Assembly: GCF_013170805.1 (NCBI RefSeq)
Contig: NZ_CP051293.1
Span: 5,896,001-5,960,000 of the forward strand
Origin: Mesorhizobium sp. NZP2077
GTDB taxonomy: Bacteria; Pseudomonadota; Alphaproteobacteria; Rhizobiales; Rhizobiaceae
DNA: 64,000 bases
Direction of reading: 5' to 3'
Within the stretch, counting starts at the first letter, position 1. Each line of letters begins with the position of its first letter. Below the pieces are notes generated by a model. It saw only the letters and a program-made list of their open reading frames with translations, searched no databases and had not been told where the DNA came from. Below are positions 16,852 to 25,688 of this stretch, piece after piece. Made by a program: the position numbers and the translations under genes.

Positions 16852-17220
16852 CTATGTTGACGCATGGCTCCACCTCGCGAGCGTGGCCGCTATCCCGGCC
16901 ACATAGAGGATCCCGAAGATCAGCTTGTTGTGACGCGCAAGCCATTCCGGAAGATAGATGTCGAAGTTATCGCGTCGATCGCCGGTGTAGCCCGCAGCGA
17001 GGGATGTGAGGGGGCACTGCCATCCGTTCAGGACCAGCACGAGCACCTCCACCAGGACGACGCCGATCGACAGCGCCGCGTGGAAAAAGTCGCCCCGCAA
17101 GGCAAACACCCAGATTGCAAGGATACACCCAACGAAAAAAGCCCAGACGACAGTGTGAATGGCTTTGATTGTCACCAGCCGTGCCGCCGATGAGGGCGGG
17201 CTCTGAACGGGTGCGTTCAA
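16852..17220 (-). CDS. Small integral membrane protein in ackA-xfp operon
   Basis: This 122-residue protein has three or four hydrophobic segments (about residues 20-38, 45-65 and 95-115) with a conserved-looking central block NGWQCPLTSLAAGYTGDRRD and EWLARHNK. The NGWQCPLT stretch recalls DUF2784-type membrane proteins, but I am not certain. A TTG start at 17220 overlaps the nitroreductase stop (TTGA); a GTG fifteen codons later is an alternative. The tight packing indicates co-transcription with ackA and xfp. Confidence 0.65.
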   Translation of the reverse strand: MNAPVQSPPSSAARLVTIKAIHTVVWAFFVGCILAIWVFALRGDFFHAALSIGVVLVEVLVLVLNGWQCPLTSLAAGYTGDRRDNFDIYLPEWLARHNKLIFGILYVAGIAATLARWSHAST

Positions 17221-18314
17221 GATATGATTACACTTTCCGCTGGCCGGCGCGCCGAGAAGGGGAGTGCTGCTCCGTAGCCGAAGCGCATGACGAGGTCGGG
17301 ACGTCGCCCGGGCAAGCCGACAAGCGTCGCCAGCTCCGGCCGCAGGCCAGCGACTTCGACGGGCTGATTGATGAAAGCGTGCTTGAGGCCGAGCGCGGTT
17401 GCCTGCAATGCGAAGCGCTGGCATGCGCGGCCTGCCAGGACCCAATGCTCGGGATCTTCCTTTTGGGCGACGAAGACGGCGACGCCGGCCGAAGAGGCGA
17501 GCTGTCGAGCGCATTTTTCGTTCTCGGCCTTGGCTTTGAAGACGAGATCGAACATGACCCGACCAAGCCATTCCGGAAGAGCGGGATTGCCGGTTGATGC
17601 GCTGAAGAGGCCGTCGCCAGTCACCATCGCCTGCCGGGGGCTGAAGCGCAGCCAGGTCTTCAGTTCCCGCACGAAGGCGGCGTTGGCGACCTGCGCATTG
17701 TTGCCCGCGACGACCAGGTCGCGCACGCGATCGATCCGTGGCCGATCCGTCATTAGAACGAGATCGACGCCGGGCACGGCCGCCGCAGCGGAAAGCGCCT
17801 GCAAATGGCCGCTACTGACGGCTTTGCCGTCATAGTCGCCACGTGTCGATTGCCGCTTCGGAATCGCATCGAACATTGCGGCCTCGACAGGCGACCCGCT
17901 GCCGAACGTGAACGTCACGGCACCGTCATTCGCCAGACTGAAACTGAGTTCGCCGGGCTTTCCGCACGCGCCGCCGGCGATTGCAAGGTTTTCCGCCGCG
18001 CAACCGAGGCTGGCTAAAAGATGATGATTGTCCGGGTCGACGATCGCGATCTGTCGCGCCATGTCGGGCAGGATTTCTATCCCGACATCACTGATCTTGA
18101 ATTGCCACGGTTGGGTGTTGTGGCTGTTCGCCGCAAGCGTCGCGTAGCGGATCAGGTCGCTCATCCCCGGCGCTTGTTCCAAAGCTGAGCGGGTCGCGGC
18201 CACGGAGGCGTTGTATTCCGCCATCGACCCCATGTTTCGGAGCCCCAAACAGGTTGCTCCGACGCCTGCAACCATCAGGGCGCCCCCGCCAGCCAGATAT
18301 TGCCGCCTGTTCAT
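17217..18314 (-). CDS. Acg-like nitroreductase-fold FMN protein
   Basis: This 365-residue protein resembles the Acg family of twin-nitroreductase-fold proteins. It begins with an RR-containing hydrophobic leader ([17 protein letters not shown]), suggesting Tat export or membrane anchoring, then [12 protein letters not shown], the flavin-binding nitroreductase motif. Members in mycobacteria are induced by hypoxia and NO and may sequester rather than reduce with FMN. The ATG overlaps the xfp stop (ATGA), so it is translated with the phosphoketolase, which agrees with expression under low oxygen. Confidence 0.78.
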   Translation of the reverse strand: MNRRQYLAGGGALMVAGVGATCLGLRNMGSMAEYNASVAATRSALEQAPGMSDLIRYATLAANSHNTQPWQFKISDVGIEILPDMARQIAIVDPDNHHLLASLGCAAENLAIAGGACGKPGELSFSLANDGAVTFTFGSGSPVEAAMFDAIPKRQSTRGDYDGKAVSSGHLQALSAAAAVPGVDLVLMTDRPRIDRVRDLVVAGNNAQVANAAFVRELKTWLRFSPRQAMVTGDGLFSASTGNPALPEWLGRVMFDLVFKAKAENEKCARQLASSAGVAVFVAQKEDPEHWVLAGRACQRFALQATALGLKHAFINQPVEVAGLRPELATLVGLPGRRPDLVMRFGYGAALPFSARRPAESVIIS

Positions 18315-20731
18315 TTCGCAAAATCGACTGTGCTTGAGGAATTGGCGGACCATCGCCAGTCCCGGATCTCCGGCATGTCGACGCCGTGCTTTCGAATGTA
18401 GCGATCGTGCTCGACCAGCTTGTCGCGGATCGCTTGTTTGGCGTAGACGGCCGCCGCGCCAAGCCTGGGCACCCGGTCGATGACGTCGGCGACAAGATGA
18501 AAGCGGTCGAGCCTGTTGCGGACGACCATGTCGAAGGTGGTCGTCGTCGAGCCCTCTTCCTCGTAGCCACGAACGTGCATGTTGTCGTGATTGGTGCGCT
18601 TGTATGCCAGACGATGAATGAGCCAGGGATAGCCGTGATAGGCGAAGATCACCGGCTTGTCCTTGGTGAACAATGCGTCGAAATCGCTGTCCGTAAGACC
18701 ATGCGGATGCTGGGACTTCGGCTGCAGGGTCATTAAGTCGACGACGTTGACGACCCGCACTTTCAGATCCGGAATGTAACCCCGAAGCAGGTCGACGGCG
18801 GCAAGCGTCTCGACGGTGGGCACATCGCCGGCGCAGGCCATCACCACGTCCGGTTCGCCGCCGCGGTCGTTGCTTGCCCATTCCCATATGCCGATGCCTT
18901 GCGTGCAGTGCTTGATTGCCGCATCCATGTCGAGCCACTGCGGCGCCGGCGCCTTGCCCGCGACGATGACGTTGATCCGATCCCAGCTGCGAAGGCAGTG
19001 GTCGGTGACATAGAGCAGCGTGTTGGCGTCCGGCGGCAGATAGACGCGGACGGTATCGGCCTTCTTGTTGACGACGTGGTCGATGAAGCCCGGGTCCTGA
19101 TGGCTGAAGCCGTTGTGGTCCTGTTGCCAGACATGGGATGTGAGCAGGTAGTTCAAGGACGCGATCGGCTGCCGCCATGGCACGTCGCGCGAGGTCTTCA
19201 GCCATTTCGCATGCTGATTGAACATCGAATCGATGATGTGGATGAAGGCCTCGTAGCAGGAAAACAAGCCATGGCGTCCGGTCAGCAGATAGCCTTCGAG
19301 CCAACCCTGGCAGAGATGTTCGCTGAGTACTTCCATGACGCGTCCCGATGGCGCCAGATGATCGTCCTCCGATGTGGCGCTGGCATCCCAGGCGCGGTCG
19401 GTGACTTCAAAAAGTGCCTGGAGGCGGTTGGAGGCCGTCTCGTCGGGCCCGAAAACCCTGAAGTTGCGCGTCGCATCATTGGCCTTCATCACATCGCGCA
19501 GGAATGTGCCCATCACTCGCGTCGCCTCGGCCTGAACCTCGCCTGGAGACGCCACGGCAACCGCATAGGTGGTATAATCGGGTAGCCGCAGCGGGCGCTT
19601 CAGGGCGCCGCCATTGGCATGTGGATTGGCGCTCATGCGCCTGTTGCCGGCAGGTGCCAGTGCCGCGATCTCGGCCTGCAACCGTCCAGTCTCGTTGAAC
19701 AATTCCTGCGGCCGGTAGCTGTGCAACCAGTCTTCCAGCAGTTTGAGATGCCCCGGCTTGGTCATGTCGCTGAACGGCACCTGGTGCGAACGCCAGGAGC
19801 CCTCGGTCTTGAGGCCATCGACTGTCTTCGGCCCGGTCCAGCCTTTGGGACTGCGCAGGACGATCATCGGCCAGCGCGGGCGCGCGGAGACGCCGGCTTT
19901 GCGTGCGTCATCCTGGATCTGTTTTATCCGTTGGAAGGCTTCTTCCATGGCCGCCGCCATCTTCTGGTGCATGATCTCCGGGTCCTCGCCTTCGACGAAC
20001 AGCGGGTCGTAGCCGTAGCCGCGAAAGAGAGCCTCCAGTTCCTCTGGGGAAATGCGAGCCAGCACCGTCGGGTTGGCGATCTTGAAGCCGTTCAGGTGCA
20101 GGATCGGCAAAACCGCTCCGTCGGCCGCCGGATTGAGGAACTTGTTGGCATGCCATGATGCCGCCAGCGGGCCGGTTTCGGCTTCGCCGTCACCAACAAC
20201 ACAGGCAACGATCAGATCCGGATTGTCGAGGACGGCGCCGTGGGCATGCGCAAGCGAATAGCCGAGTTCGCCGCCTTCATGAATCGACCCGGGAGTTTCG
20301 GGCGCGGCATGGCTTGGAATGCCGCCCGGAAACGAGAATTGCCGCACAAAGCGGCGCAATCCGTCCTCGTCCCGGGAGATGTCGGGATAGAGCTCGCTGT
20401 AGGTGCCCTCAAGATAGGTGTTTGCGACGATACCTGGCGCGCCGTGGCCCGGACCGGCGATGAACAGGACGTCGAGATCCCTCGCCTTGATGACCCGGTT
20501 CAGATGGACATAGATGAAGTTCAGGCCGGGCGTCGTCCCCCAATGGCCGAGCAGGCGCGGCTTGACGTGCTCGAGTTTGAGAGGTTCGCGCAGGAGCGGA
20601 TTGTCGAGGAGATAGACCTGTCCCACCGACAGGTAATTCGCCGCGCGCCACCAGGCGTGCATGAGCCTGAGCGTATTCGGCTCCAGAACAGTCGGTTCTG
20701 TCGCCCAACCCTGAAGTTTATGTGCTGCCAT
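18311..20731 (-). CDS. xfp: Phosphoketolase (xylulose-5-P/fructose-6-P)
   Basis: The 806-residue enzyme has the usual full length for Xfp/Xpk. The thiamine-diphosphate signature ([19 protein letters not shown], about residues 180-198) and other family blocks such as SPKGWTGPK and [11 protein letters not shown] are present. It cleaves xylulose-5-P or fructose-6-P with phosphate to acetyl-P plus a triose- or tetrose-P. Acetyl-P then goes to AckA, encoded two genes upstream, yielding ATP without oxygen. Its start lies 19 bp after the small membrane protein gene. Confidence 0.95.
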   Translation of the reverse strand: MAAHKLQGWATEPTVLEPNTLRLMHAWWRAANYLSVGQVYLLDNPLLREPLKLEHVKPRLLGHWGTTPGLNFIYVHLNRVIKARDLDVLFIAGPGHGAPGIVANTYLEGTYSELYPDISRDEDGLRRFVRQFSFPGGIPSHAAPETPGSIHEGGELGYSLAHAHGAVLDNPDLIVACVVGDGEAETGPLAASWHANKFLNPAADGAVLPILHLNGFKIANPTVLARISPEELEALFRGYGYDPLFVEGEDPEIMHQKMAAAMEEAFQRIKQIQDDARKAGVSARPRWPMIVLRSPKGWTGPKTVDGLKTEGSWRSHQVPFSDMTKPGHLKLLEDWLHSYRPQELFNETGRLQAEIAALAPAGNRRMSANPHANGGALKRPLRLPDYTTYAVAVASPGEVQAEATRVMGTFLRDVMKANDATRNFRVFGPDETASNRLQALFEVTDRAWDASATSEDDHLAPSGRVMEVLSEHLCQGWLEGYLLTGRHGLFSCYEAFIHIIDSMFNQHAKWLKTSRDVPWRQPIASLNYLLTSHVWQQDHNGFSHQDPGFIDHVVNKKADTVRVYLPPDANTLLYVTDHCLRSWDRINVIVAGKAPAPQWLDMDAAIKHCTQGIGIWEWASNDRGGEPDVVMACAGDVPTVETLAAVDLLRGYIPDLKVRVVNVVDLMTLQPKSQHPHGLTDSDFDALFTKDKPVIFAYHGYPWLIHRLAYKRTNHDNMHVRGYEEEGSTTTTFDMVVRNRLDRFHLVADVIDRVPRLGAAAVYAKQAIRDKLVEHDRYIRKHGVDMPEIRDWRWSANSSSTVDFAK

Positions 20732-20750
20732 TGCGATGCTCCTGATGTCG

Positions 20751-21128
20751 TCAAGAATGAATGGGTCGCGCGTGGGTCTGGTCCGCGCGCGATGCCGGGC
20801 CGACGGCCAGAGGTCTCAACAGTTCCGTCGACACGAGGTAAGGGATGAGAATGACGCCGATGCCTGCCAGCATCGGCACGAAAGGCGCTTCGAAGCCAAA
20901 TCCACGCCCCAGCGGCGTAAACGGCAGCGCCATGGCAACGACCAGTGCCACGAGTGAGGATGCTCCGAGCATATTGGGCAAGCCTGGCTTCGCCATCCGC
21001 CGAGCCCAGGCCATCGCCGCCGCAATGAGAGCCGTGGAAAGAAAATCCGGCGTGCGCGTCCAGAACGCAGCGAGATCGGAGCGTGTTTCCGGGACAGGCT
21101 TGTTCGCGAGATTGGCTGCCGAGATCAT
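20751..21128 (-). CDS. Small membrane protein between ackA and xfp
   Basis: This 125-residue protein has two or three hydrophobic segments (about residues 29-42, 53-72 and 82-106). The run [23 protein letters not shown] resembles the last transmembrane helices of Mg2+/cation P-type ATPases, so the gene may be a shortened relative of such a transporter that has become a stand-alone membrane protein. The ATG at 21128 overlaps the ackA stop (ATGA). Function unknown; its position inside a two-enzyme pathway operon is notable. Confidence 0.7.
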   Translation of the reverse strand: MISAANLANKPVPETRSDLAAFWTRTPDFLSTALIAAAMAWARRMAKPGLPNMLGASSLVALVVAMALPFTPLGRGFGFEAPFVPMLAGIGVILIPYLVSTELLRPLAVGPASRADQTHARPIHS

Positions 21129-22318
21129 CAACGCGCCTTTGCTGCCTGGAAAACGGAACAGGTTTCCTCGGCTATGACTTGTTCTTCGTCGGTTGGAATG
21201 ACGAGGACGGCGACCCTGGCGTCCGGCGCCTCGATCCGCGTCGCATTCGCGGCATTCGCCACGGGATCGATGGCAACACCGAGCCAGGAAAGATGGTCGC
21301 AGACGGCTGCTCGAATCTGGGACTGATGCTCACCGATACCGGCGGTGAAGACGATGCCGTCGAGCCCGCCCAGCGTGTTGGCGATTGCCGCCGTCTCGCG
21401 GGCGATGCGGAAGGCAAACATATCCAGTGCCTCGCGGGCAGCCGGTGCGTCGTTGCCGATCAGATCGCGGCTGTCGGCGCTGATGCCGGAAACGCCGAGC
21501 AGCCCGGAGCGGTGGTAGAGCATGTCCTCAACCGCCTCGATCGACAGGCCGCGTTGCTTCACAAGATGGATGAGCACGCCCGGATCGAGATCTCCGCAAC
21601 GTGTTGCCATCGGAATGCCGTCCAGCGTCGAGAACCCCATGCTGGTGTCGCGGCTGACGCCGCCCTCAAGTCCGCACAGGCTTGCGCCGCTGCCCAGATG
21701 CGCCACGACGATGCGGCGGCTGGCGATGTTCGGCGCGACCTGCCCCAGTTGCGCGGCAATGTATTTGTACGAGAGGCCGTGAAAGCCATAGCGCTTGATG
21801 CCCTCGTCAAAGAGCGAACGCGGCAGCGCGAAGCGGCGCACGAGATCGGTCTGGCTGCGGTGGAAGGCGGTATCGAAGGATGCGACCTGCGGCAGGCCGG
21901 GCCGCAGATGCCGGATCGCCTTTATCAAGCGAACGCTCTGCGGCTGGTGCAGCGGCGCCAGGGGCACCAGCGCCTCGATCGCGGCGAGCGTCTCGTCGGT
22001 TATCGCCTCGGGACCCGCGAACCGGTCGCCGCCATGAACGACGCGGTGTCCAACAGCAGCCAGCGCCCTTACCGAAAAGTGCTGCGACAACCAACCGAGG
22101 GTTTCTTCGATGACGTCGTGCAGATCGTCGGAAACGGCCGCCTTGAGCGGAATATTGGCGACCGTCCGACCCTCCGTGATCTGAAGCGCCAGCGGCTGAT
22201 GGCGTAGGTCGATGACACCTTTTCCAAGGCGATCCGGCACATCCGCCCTGATCGCGAACAGGCCGAGCTTGATCGTCGAGGATCCGGGATTGAATGTCAG
22301 CAGAACAGGATCGGTCAT
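21128..22318 (-). CDS. ackA: Acetate kinase
   Basis: The 396-residue enzyme has the acetate-kinase N-terminal phosphate loop (NPGSSTIKLGLF), the VGHRVVHGG motif, HLGSGAS and the C-terminal VFTAGIGEH signature. It converts acetyl-P plus ADP to acetate plus ATP. As the first gene of a minus-strand operon with xfp it completes the phosphoketolase bypass. Two FNR/FixK-type palindromes lie 146-216 bp upstream, so microaerobic induction is likely. Confidence 0.95.
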   Translation of the reverse strand: MTDPVLLTFNPGSSTIKLGLFAIRADVPDRLGKGVIDLRHQPLALQITEGRTVANIPLKAAVSDDLHDVIEETLGWLSQHFSVRALAAVGHRVVHGGDRFAGPEAITDETLAAIEALVPLAPLHQPQSVRLIKAIRHLRPGLPQVASFDTAFHRSQTDLVRRFALPRSLFDEGIKRYGFHGLSYKYIAAQLGQVAPNIASRRIVVAHLGSGASLCGLEGGVSRDTSMGFSTLDGIPMATRCGDLDPGVLIHLVKQRGLSIEAVEDMLYHRSGLLGVSGISADSRDLIGNDAPAAREALDMFAFRIARETAAIANTLGGLDGIVFTAGIGEHQSQIRAAVCDHLSWLGVAIDPVANAANATRIEAPDARVAVLVIPTDEEQVIAEETCSVFQAAKAR

Positions 22319-22463
22319 GGCAGGGTCTGATCACTGTTCTGCTCGCGCAGCGCGAACTTGCCATCAGCAACGGCTGGTAGACGATTTGGTTGCCCAACGG
22401 CGTCTCTGTCCGGTGACGCCCTCAGATGTGCGTTATGAAAAGCACATGGTAACCGCCAACGCT

Positions 22464-22477
22464 TTGATGCCGGTCAA
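22464..22477. promoter_or_regulatory. FixK/FNR-type box 1 (ackA side)
   Basis: TTGATGCCGGTCAA matches the FNR/FixK consensus TTGAT-N4-ATCAA in nine of ten defined positions. Placed at -41.5, it would set a minus-strand start near 22429 and give ackA an untranslated leader of about 110 nt. The nearby FixK-like regulator has the recognition-helix residues expected for this consensus. Confidence 0.6.
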
Positions 22478-22520
22478 AAAGATGCGCTTTCGTCACGGTG
22501 TGTTTGACCGTCCCTCTTCT

Positions 22521-22534
22521 TTGATCGCGATCAA
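22521..22534. promoter_or_regulatory. FixK/FNR-type box 2 (perfect palindrome)
   Basis: TTGATCGCGATCAA is a perfect FNR/FixK consensus palindrome. At -41.5 relative to a plus-strand start near 22569 it would activate the lipoyl-like gene; it can also serve the divergent ackA operon as a distal site. Confidence 0.75.
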
Positions 22535-22562
22535 TGCCTACTGCGGGTGATCGACCTTAAGA

Positions 22563-22580
22563 TTCTCGTCCAAACGAGAA
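22563..22580. repeat. Perfect 7-bp hairpin after FixK box
   Basis: TTCTCGT and ACGAGAA form a perfect inverted repeat with a 4-nt CCAA loop. It falls at the predicted transcript start of the lipoyl-like gene, so it would be a 5'-end hairpin stabilising that mRNA or a second operator. Confidence 0.4.
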
Positions 22581-22604
22581 CCGCGATGCAATATATCAAG
22601 ACCG

Positions 22605-22832
22605 ATGGCGTGGGCGTCTGCCATGATGCCTGAGGGAATCGTCGAGCGATGGTTCATCGTCAATGGTGCGACGATCAGGGCTGGCGAGCGGATTGCCGAA
22701 ATTCGCATAGAAGACGCGCTGCACGACATTGTCGCCCCGGCGGATGGGCGTGCGACGATTATCGCTGTGGTGAACGATATTATCGAACCCGGTTCAGTCC
22801 TGGCGACGCTGGAGACGATGCGGCCTGACTGA
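22605..22832 (+). CDS. Small biotinyl/lipoyl-like domain protein
   Basis: This 75-residue protein resembles a stand-alone biotinyl-lipoyl hairpin domain (VERWFIVNGATIRAGERIAEIRIEDALHDIVAPADG). The place where the modified lysine should sit, between the two central strands (ETDKA/EAMKM in relatives), reads IEDALHDI, so no acceptor lysine is visible and the domain may be unmodified. No strong ribosome binding site marks the start; ATGs at 22623 and 22626 are alternatives. Its FixK box suggests oxygen-limited expression. Confidence 0.65.
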   Translation: MAWASAMMPEGIVERWFIVNGATIRAGERIAEIRIEDALHDIVAPADGRATIIAVVNDIIEPGSVLATLETMRPD

Positions 22833-22885
22833 AGTCGCTCCGTTCGAAAACACAAGGGATGCTCGAAAACCAGGAGATCGCACCA

Positions 22886-23199
22886 ATGCAGATCCGCACG
22901 CTTACCGCCTTGGAATGTGCGAAATTGCTGACGGCCAATCATGTTGGTCGCCTGGCATGCGCGAAGGCGAAGGGCGGGGTTGGCAAAGCGTGGTTGTCGA
23001 TGGCCGCTACGAAGAACTGCCGGACCGCGTCGGCCACAGGCTGGAACGCGACCATGCATGGTCGCTGCTCAGCAAGCACTCCGACTGGTGGGAGCCGGGC
23101 GCGCTTAAGCCGGTCGTGCCTCCGGTGGCGGACAGCGCACCGCATGTGTTCTTCCGGATGCTAATTGTGGCCGTCTCCGGCCGAGAGGCCAAGGATTAG
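22886..23199 (+). pseudogene. Pyridoxamine-5'-phosphate-oxidase-family gene, frameshifted with internal deletion
   Basis: An ATG at 22886 with GGAG upstream begins MQIRTLTALECAKLLTANHVGRLACAKA, typical of the N-terminus of small FMN-binding PNPOx-family proteins. Near 22970 the family sequence jumps to a different frame, where GRGWQSVVVDGRYEELPDR and HAWSLLSKHSDWWEPGALKP continue to a stop at 23199. About 40 central codons that normally hold flavin-binding strands are missing. Frame shift plus deletion means no functional protein. Relatives are often found beside universal-stress and oxygen-limitation genes. Confidence 0.7.
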
Positions 23200-23262
23200 C
23201 TGTTTTTGCTCGGCGGCAATTGAAAGGCCGCTTCCTGTTATCGCGAGCGGCATCTCGGCACT

Positions 23263-23280
23263 CTAAGTAATTTCCCTTAG
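23263..23280 (+). promoter_or_regulatory. FixJ-like operator upstream of the FixK-like gene
   Basis: CTAAGTAATTTCCCTTAG is an imperfect palindrome that resembles the FixJ sites described in fixK and nifA promoters of rhizobia (TAAGTA...CCCTTA). It lies 72 bp before the regulator's ATG, a reasonable distance for an activator site followed by a promoter. No fixLJ genes are in the window. Confidence 0.5.
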
Positions 23281-23324
23281 GGGCATAACCGAATTTCGCG
23301 AAGTGCGGATTGCGCCCATTGCTG

Positions 23325-23340
23325 GTTCATTGAATTGAAC
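23325..23340 (+). promoter_or_regulatory. Inverted repeat just before the FixK-like start
   Basis: GTTCATTGAATTGAAC has perfect 5-bp arms (GTTCA/TGAAC, 6-nt spacer) ending immediately before the GGGAG ribosome binding site. A protein bound here would block transcription or translation, so it is a candidate operator for negative control; it does not match the TTGAT-N4-ATCAA consensus. Confidence 0.35.
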
Positions 23341-23351
23341 GGGAGACAGCG

Positions 23352-24008
23352 ATGCTCGCCTACACCACGTCCAGGACCGCGGTTCCACTGCAGCCTTCGG
23401 ATCCCCTCCATCCCGCCCTTTCACTTTCGTTCGCACCAACGCAACCGCAACCCTGCAGCTTCTTTCCCGCCGGGGCGGAGATTTACGCCCAAGGGGAAAA
23501 CGCCGGCAGTCTCTATCAGGTCGAGTTCGGCGCCGTTCGCGTCTATCGCCTGCTGGCCGACGGCCGCAGGCAGATCAGCGCTTTCCATCTGTCGGGAGAA
23601 ATATTCGGCTTCGAGGCGGATGCCACGCACCACTTCTTCGCCGAGGCGATCTGCGGCACAGGCATTCGTTCAATCCGCCTCGCGACCGGCGTCGACATGT
23701 CCCGCGAGCTTCTGCCTCTCGCACTGCGTGGCTTGATCAGGGCTCAGGAGCATCTCCTGGTGCTCGGTCGGCAAAATGCCATCGAGCGCGTCGCGGCATT
23801 CCTTGTCGATATGGCGGAACGCCAGGGCGGACTCAGCCACGTCGAGCTTCCCATGTCCCGCACCGACATCGGCGACTATCTAGGCCTGACCATCGAGACA
23901 GTGTCGCGCATCTTTTCGAAGCTCAAGGAGACAGGCATCATCAGGCTTCCGTCCTTGCGCACCGTTGAAATCGCGAAATGGGATGCCTTGCATGGCATGG
24001 GCGAATAG
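23352..24008 (+). CDS. fixK: CRP/FNR-family regulator, FixK-like
   Basis: This 218-residue protein has an N-terminal cyclic-nucleotide-type beta-roll (about residues 35-125), a dimerisation helix and a C-terminal winged HTH whose recognition helix reads LTIETVSRIFSKLK. The ExxSR pattern (ETVSR) predicts binding to TTGAT-N4-ATCAA. The cluster of N-terminal cysteines that binds the Fe-S centre in FNR is absent, so it is a FixK-type protein controlled at expression level rather than a direct oxygen sensor. It lies between two promoter regions carrying its predicted boxes. GGGAGACAGCG precedes the ATG. Confidence 0.85.
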   Translation: MLAYTTSRTAVPLQPSDPLHPALSLSFAPTQPQPCSFFPAGAEIYAQGENAGSLYQVEFGAVRVYRLLADGRRQISAFHLSGEIFGFEADATHHFFAEAICGTGIRSIRLATGVDMSRELLPLALRGLIRAQEHLLVLGRQNAIERVAAFLVDMAERQGGLSHVELPMSRTDIGDYLGLTIETVSRIFSKLKETGIIRLPSLRTVEIAKWDALHGMGE

Positions 24009-24032
24009 TCGCTCTGCCGTCGGCACCGTTGC

Positions 24033-25688
24033 TCAAGCGGTCTCCAACCGTCCATCCACCATACGAAGTATGTGATCAGCCGCACCCAGCGGCAGTGCGG
24101 CGTGCGTGGCAAGAATGACGGTGCGGCCGGCCGTTGCCGCGTTGACATCGGCCAGGAATGCCAGCTCTGCTTCCCGGTCGAGACCCGATGTCGGCTCATC
24201 AAAGGCGAGGATATCCGCTTGCGACAGCAACGTCCGCGCCAGGCAAAGACGACGTGCCTGGCCGACGGAGAGGGTTCGCCCCGTCTCGCCGACAAATGCG
24301 CCGAGTCCTTCGGGCAGCCCACGCACGAAATCTGCAAGTCTGGCACTGGCCAACGCATGCCAGAGTGCGGCGTCGTTTGCATCGGCACGGCCAATCAAGA
24401 GATTTTCGCGGATGGTCCCCAGCACAACGGGCGAGTCCTGGCTCAACAACGAAACCTTCTCGTGCAGATCCCTCTGGGCGACGGTGCGAATGTCCACGCC
24501 GCCGATGGAGATCGTGCCGGCCTGTGGGTCGTACAGGCGCAACAGCAGAGCAAGAACGGTCGATTTTCCCGAACCGCTCGGGCCGATGATTGCGACGCGG
24601 CTGCCTTGCTTCACGGACAGATCGAGGCCACGCAGCACAGGGCGTCGACGGTCATGGCCGAAGACAACGCTTTCAAAGCGCACGTCGCCGCTGGGCAAGG
24701 GATCTGGACGGGCGGGGTCATTGACCATCGGCCTGGCTGTCGAGATGGCCTTGAGCCTTGCGGCGGCAGCTGCGGATACGCCCAATCTGGCCACGCCGCG
24801 GACGACCGCGCCGGTTGCCTCGAAGCTGGCAATAGTGCCCAGCAGCAGACCGGCGAGCAACGGCCCGCCGATCGTTCCGGCGTGAACGGCTACAATGCCG
24901 AACCAGAGCACGCTGATCATCGCAGCACCGGCAAGCGCCTGGGTGACTGCTGCCGCCAGCGAGCCGGCCATCCCCAGTCGCCGCCGCGATGCGGCGAGCC
25001 GTGCCGCCGAGCCAGCGAAGGATGCCCTCGCGGTCGCGGTTTCGCCAAAGGCGATCAAGTCGGCATGACCGTCAATGCCATCCAGCACGGCGATGCGTGC
25101 GGCAGCGGACGCCTCGACCAGCTCCGTCCCCATGCGACGGGATGCGAGGATCAGCACAGCCGGCACGCCCAACACCGCGAAGCCAACCAATATGGCATAG
25201 GAAACGCCCGCCGCCGGGATGAAAACCCAGAGCGCGGTCGCCATGGCCGACCCGAGCAAGAGCGCGGCGAGCATGGGGCCGATGGCGACGAGAAATACAG
25301 TATCCAGCGCATCGACGTCGGCGGTCAGGCGGCTGACGAGATCGCCGTGGCGAAGGCCGCGGTCGGCCAGCGGCACGCGCGGAAACAGGCTGGCAAACAG
25401 CCATCCCCGCAGATCGGCAAGAAGGCGCAAGGTCGTATCGTGCCCGAAGACCTTCTCGCCATAGCGCGACAGGATGCGAATGAAGGACAGCCCGCGTATC
25501 AGCGAGGATGGACCAAACAGGTTGAAACTCGCGGCCGCCGTCGTCAGCGCCGCGGCCGTCAGGAACCAGCCGGAGACAGAAAGAAGCGCGATGCCGGCGG
25601 CGAGCGTGATGACGGACAGCAGCAGCGTCCACGCCAGTCGTGCGGCATGGCGCTGGAACAGGGGGCGGAAGAACCAGAATGCCGTCAT
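24033..25688 (-). CDS. cydC: CydC, thiol reductant ABC exporter subunit
   Basis: The 551-residue half-transporter has six membrane helices in the first 300 residues and an ABC domain with Walker A (GPSGSGKST), a signature region reading LSVGQARRLCLARTLL, and Walker B (ILAFDEPTSGLD). With CydD it exports cysteine/glutathione to the periplasm, needed to assemble cytochrome bd. The signature starts LSVGQ instead of LSGGQ, a common variation in CydC. The ATG at 25688 overlaps the cydD stop (ATGA). Confidence 0.92.
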   Translation of the reverse strand: MTAFWFFRPLFQRHAARLAWTLLLSVITLAAGIALLSVSGWFLTAAALTTAAASFNLFGPSSLIRGLSFIRILSRYGEKVFGHDTTLRLLADLRGWLFASLFPRVPLADRGLRHGDLVSRLTADVDALDTVFLVAIGPMLAALLLGSAMATALWVFIPAAGVSYAILVGFAVLGVPAVLILASRRMGTELVEASAAARIAVLDGIDGHADLIAFGETATARASFAGSAARLAASRRRLGMAGSLAAAVTQALAGAAMISVLWFGIVAVHAGTIGGPLLAGLLLGTIASFEATGAVVRGVARLGVSAAAAARLKAISTARPMVNDPARPDPLPSGDVRFESVVFGHDRRRPVLRGLDLSVKQGSRVAIIGPSGSGKSTVLALLLRLYDPQAGTISIGGVDIRTVAQRDLHEKVSLLSQDSPVVLGTIRENLLIGRADANDAALWHALASARLADFVRGLPEGLGAFVGETGRTLSVGQARRLCLARTLLSQADILAFDEPTSGLDREAELAFLADVNAATAGRTVILATHAALPLGAADHILRMVDGRLETA

